A DNA stretch of 64,000 nt from an uncultured Clostridia bacterium (GTDB lineage Bacteria > Bacillota > Clostridia > Lachnospirales > CAG-274). Location: NCBI GenBank assembly GCA_947591605.1, contig CANQDF010000001.1, positions 124,001 to 188,000 of the forward strand, written 5' to 3'. The notes beneath the pieces were generated by a model. It did no database searches. It was not told the origin of the DNA and was given only the letters and a program-made list of their open reading frames with translations. Below, piece after piece: positions 63,174-64,000 of this stretch. The position numbers were made by a program, and so were the translations under genes. How positions within the stretch are numbered: position 1 is the stretch's first letter; the number at the start of each line of letters is the position of its first letter.

Positions 63174-64000
63174 TTAACTCTCGCCTTCTGTTTTCGGCTC
63201 GGCGCTCTCCTGCTCGGAGGATGGCTCTTCGGTATGTATCTCCTCGGTTTCAGCCTCCGTGCCGCTGTCATTGCCTTCGGGCAAGGTAGCAGTGCTCTCT
63301 TGTGTATCCTCGTCCGTTCCGTCATATACACCGTCCGACGTGCCGCCTATAATGTTGTTGCCCTTGCCTGCCTTTACCACCACAGCTTTAACGGGAGTGA
63401 CCGCCAGTATTTTGTCGCTACCGTTGTATGCAAGCACCTTGGTGGTGTCCTGGTGTACGGTACAGGTCCATACGCTGCCGCCCTTTGTCTTGTATGCTTC
63501 AAAGCTTCTGCCCATACCTATTACCGTTACATCCTGACCGGGGAAAAGCCCCGTTACGGTCTTGCCGGGCATATACTCGTTTACCTTTTCACCCTTTGAG
63601 TTGTACCACAAAACGGTATTTGCCTCCGCCGTGTCCGAGGCGTTAAGGACAGGCTCGCCCATCACTGCGGCAAGCGTACCGTCCCCGTTTACACAGGCAT
63701 AGCTTATGCGGTTGTTAAACGGCACCTCCGTTTTTTGCGTATCTCCGTTTACGGTAGGGTCTATAAATACCGCTCTGTCGTCCATAAGCGCAACGCACCT
63801 GCCGTCTGCGGTAAACCTGAGCATAAAAGGCATACAGTCCTCACAAAGCACGGAGGTGAACATACCGCCGCCGGAGGGAGTATCGCTTGTATCAGCAGAG
63901 CTTATGTAATAAAAGGTAACGTTGGACTGCATGTACAGCCCGCTTATGTTCATAAAGCTTACGGCAAGCATTTTGCCGTCATCCGAAACGTCAATCGCCA
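63174..64000 (-). CDS. DUF5711-like beta-propeller membrane protein (5' part outside window)
   Basis: The visible 275 residues continue in frame past the window's right edge. They look like WD/PQQ-type repeats (IDVSDDGKMLAVSF, LRFTADGRCVALMDDRAVFID, YACVNGDGTLAAVMGE), followed by a disordered Glu/Ser/Thr-rich C-tail (about 45 residues). No N-terminus is seen. In related Clostridia a DUF5711 protein with one helix precedes CvpA; I assign that loosely. It is first of four genes on the minus strand. Confidence 0.6.
   Translation of the reverse strand, partial: AIDVSDDGKMLAVSFMNISGLYMQSNVTFYYISSADTSDTPSGGGMFTSVLCEDCMPFMLRFTADGRCVALMDDRAVFIDPTVNGDTQKTEVPFNNRISYACVNGDGTLAAVMGEPVLNASDTAEANTVLWYNSKGEKVNEYMPGKTVTGLFPGQDVTVIGMGRSFEAYKTKGGSVWTCTVHQDTTKVLAYNGSDKILAVTPVKAVVVKAGKGNNIIGGTSDGVYDGTDEDTQESTATLPEGNDSGTEAETEEIHTEEPSSEQESAEPKTEGES

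Overview
The window reads as a chromosomal segment of a spore-forming, fermentative Clostridia-type Firmicute, probably gut-associated. The evidence is the germination protease gpr, the sporulation protein ylbJ, a LysM/GH18 spore-hydrolase-like gene, CodY, the SepF/YlmH/DivIVA division cluster, a monomeric [FeFe] hydrogenase, a BspA-type leucine-rich-repeat protein, a dimeric GlyRS, and strong AGGAGG ribosome binding sites with TTGACA/TATAAT promoters. Most genes favour ATA (Ile) and AGG/AGA (Arg); tuf instead uses ATC. I see no phage, IS element, CRISPR array or rRNA, so this is mostly housekeeping DNA.

Layout. 1-0.7 kb: partial LysM-GH18 gene. 0.9-8.1 kb: a complete F1Fo ATP synthase operon (atpZ-I-B-E-F-H-A-G-D-C) whose c subunit carries the full Na+-ligand signature. 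8.1-8.5 kb: a mosaic of short-loop palindromes. 8.5-10.1 kb (minus): DUF554 and an RluA-type pseudouridine synthase. 10.3-10.45 kb: a promoter-to-terminator unit with no ORF, a candidate small RNA. 10.5-13.5 kb: gpr, and convergently an SPFH protein paired with an NAD-kinase-like protein. 13.7-18.4 kb: rpsL-rpsG-fusA and tuf. 18.5-21.5 kb: a secreted LRR protein translationally coupled to a 47-aa peptide. 21.6-27.6 kb: ylbJ, then a HlyD-like adaptor, yggS, sepF, yggT, ylmH, divIVA. 27.8-36.3 kb: comM, dprA, topA, codY, DUF402, radC, pspC, glyS. 36.5-39 kb: two identical tRNA-Lys genes behind a second palindrome mosaic, then rpsB-tsf. 39.0-47.6 kb: the usual origin-proximal set rpmH-rnpA-yidD-yidC-jag-(DUF1189-like)-mnmE-mnmG-(Tim44-like)-rsmG, but without dnaA beside it. 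47.8-52.5 kb: an Rpn-type nuclease, [FeFe] hydrogenase, and a PEGA protein coupled to a signal peptidase. 52.5-56.5 kb: rpsO, pnp, M16 protease. 56.6-60.8 kb (minus): unknown membrane protein, then the ferrous-iron system (two FeoA, FeoB, FeoB-associated Cys-rich protein) with DtxR-type operators. 60.9-64 kb (minus): AEC transporter, YigZ, CvpA, and a partial DUF5711-like gene.

How the parts fit. The Na+-type ATP synthase, hydrogenase and Feo iron uptake fit an anaerobe living by fermentation and sodium energetics. CodY is present and a CodY-like box lies just downstream of it, at the next operon's promoter. Three intergenic loci (8.1, 36.5 and 60.1 kb) share a modular palindromic repeat that I could not assign to a named family. 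It, the orphan RNA unit at 10.3 kb, the SPFH/NAD-kinase-like pair and the LRR-coupled micropeptide are the least explained parts of the window.
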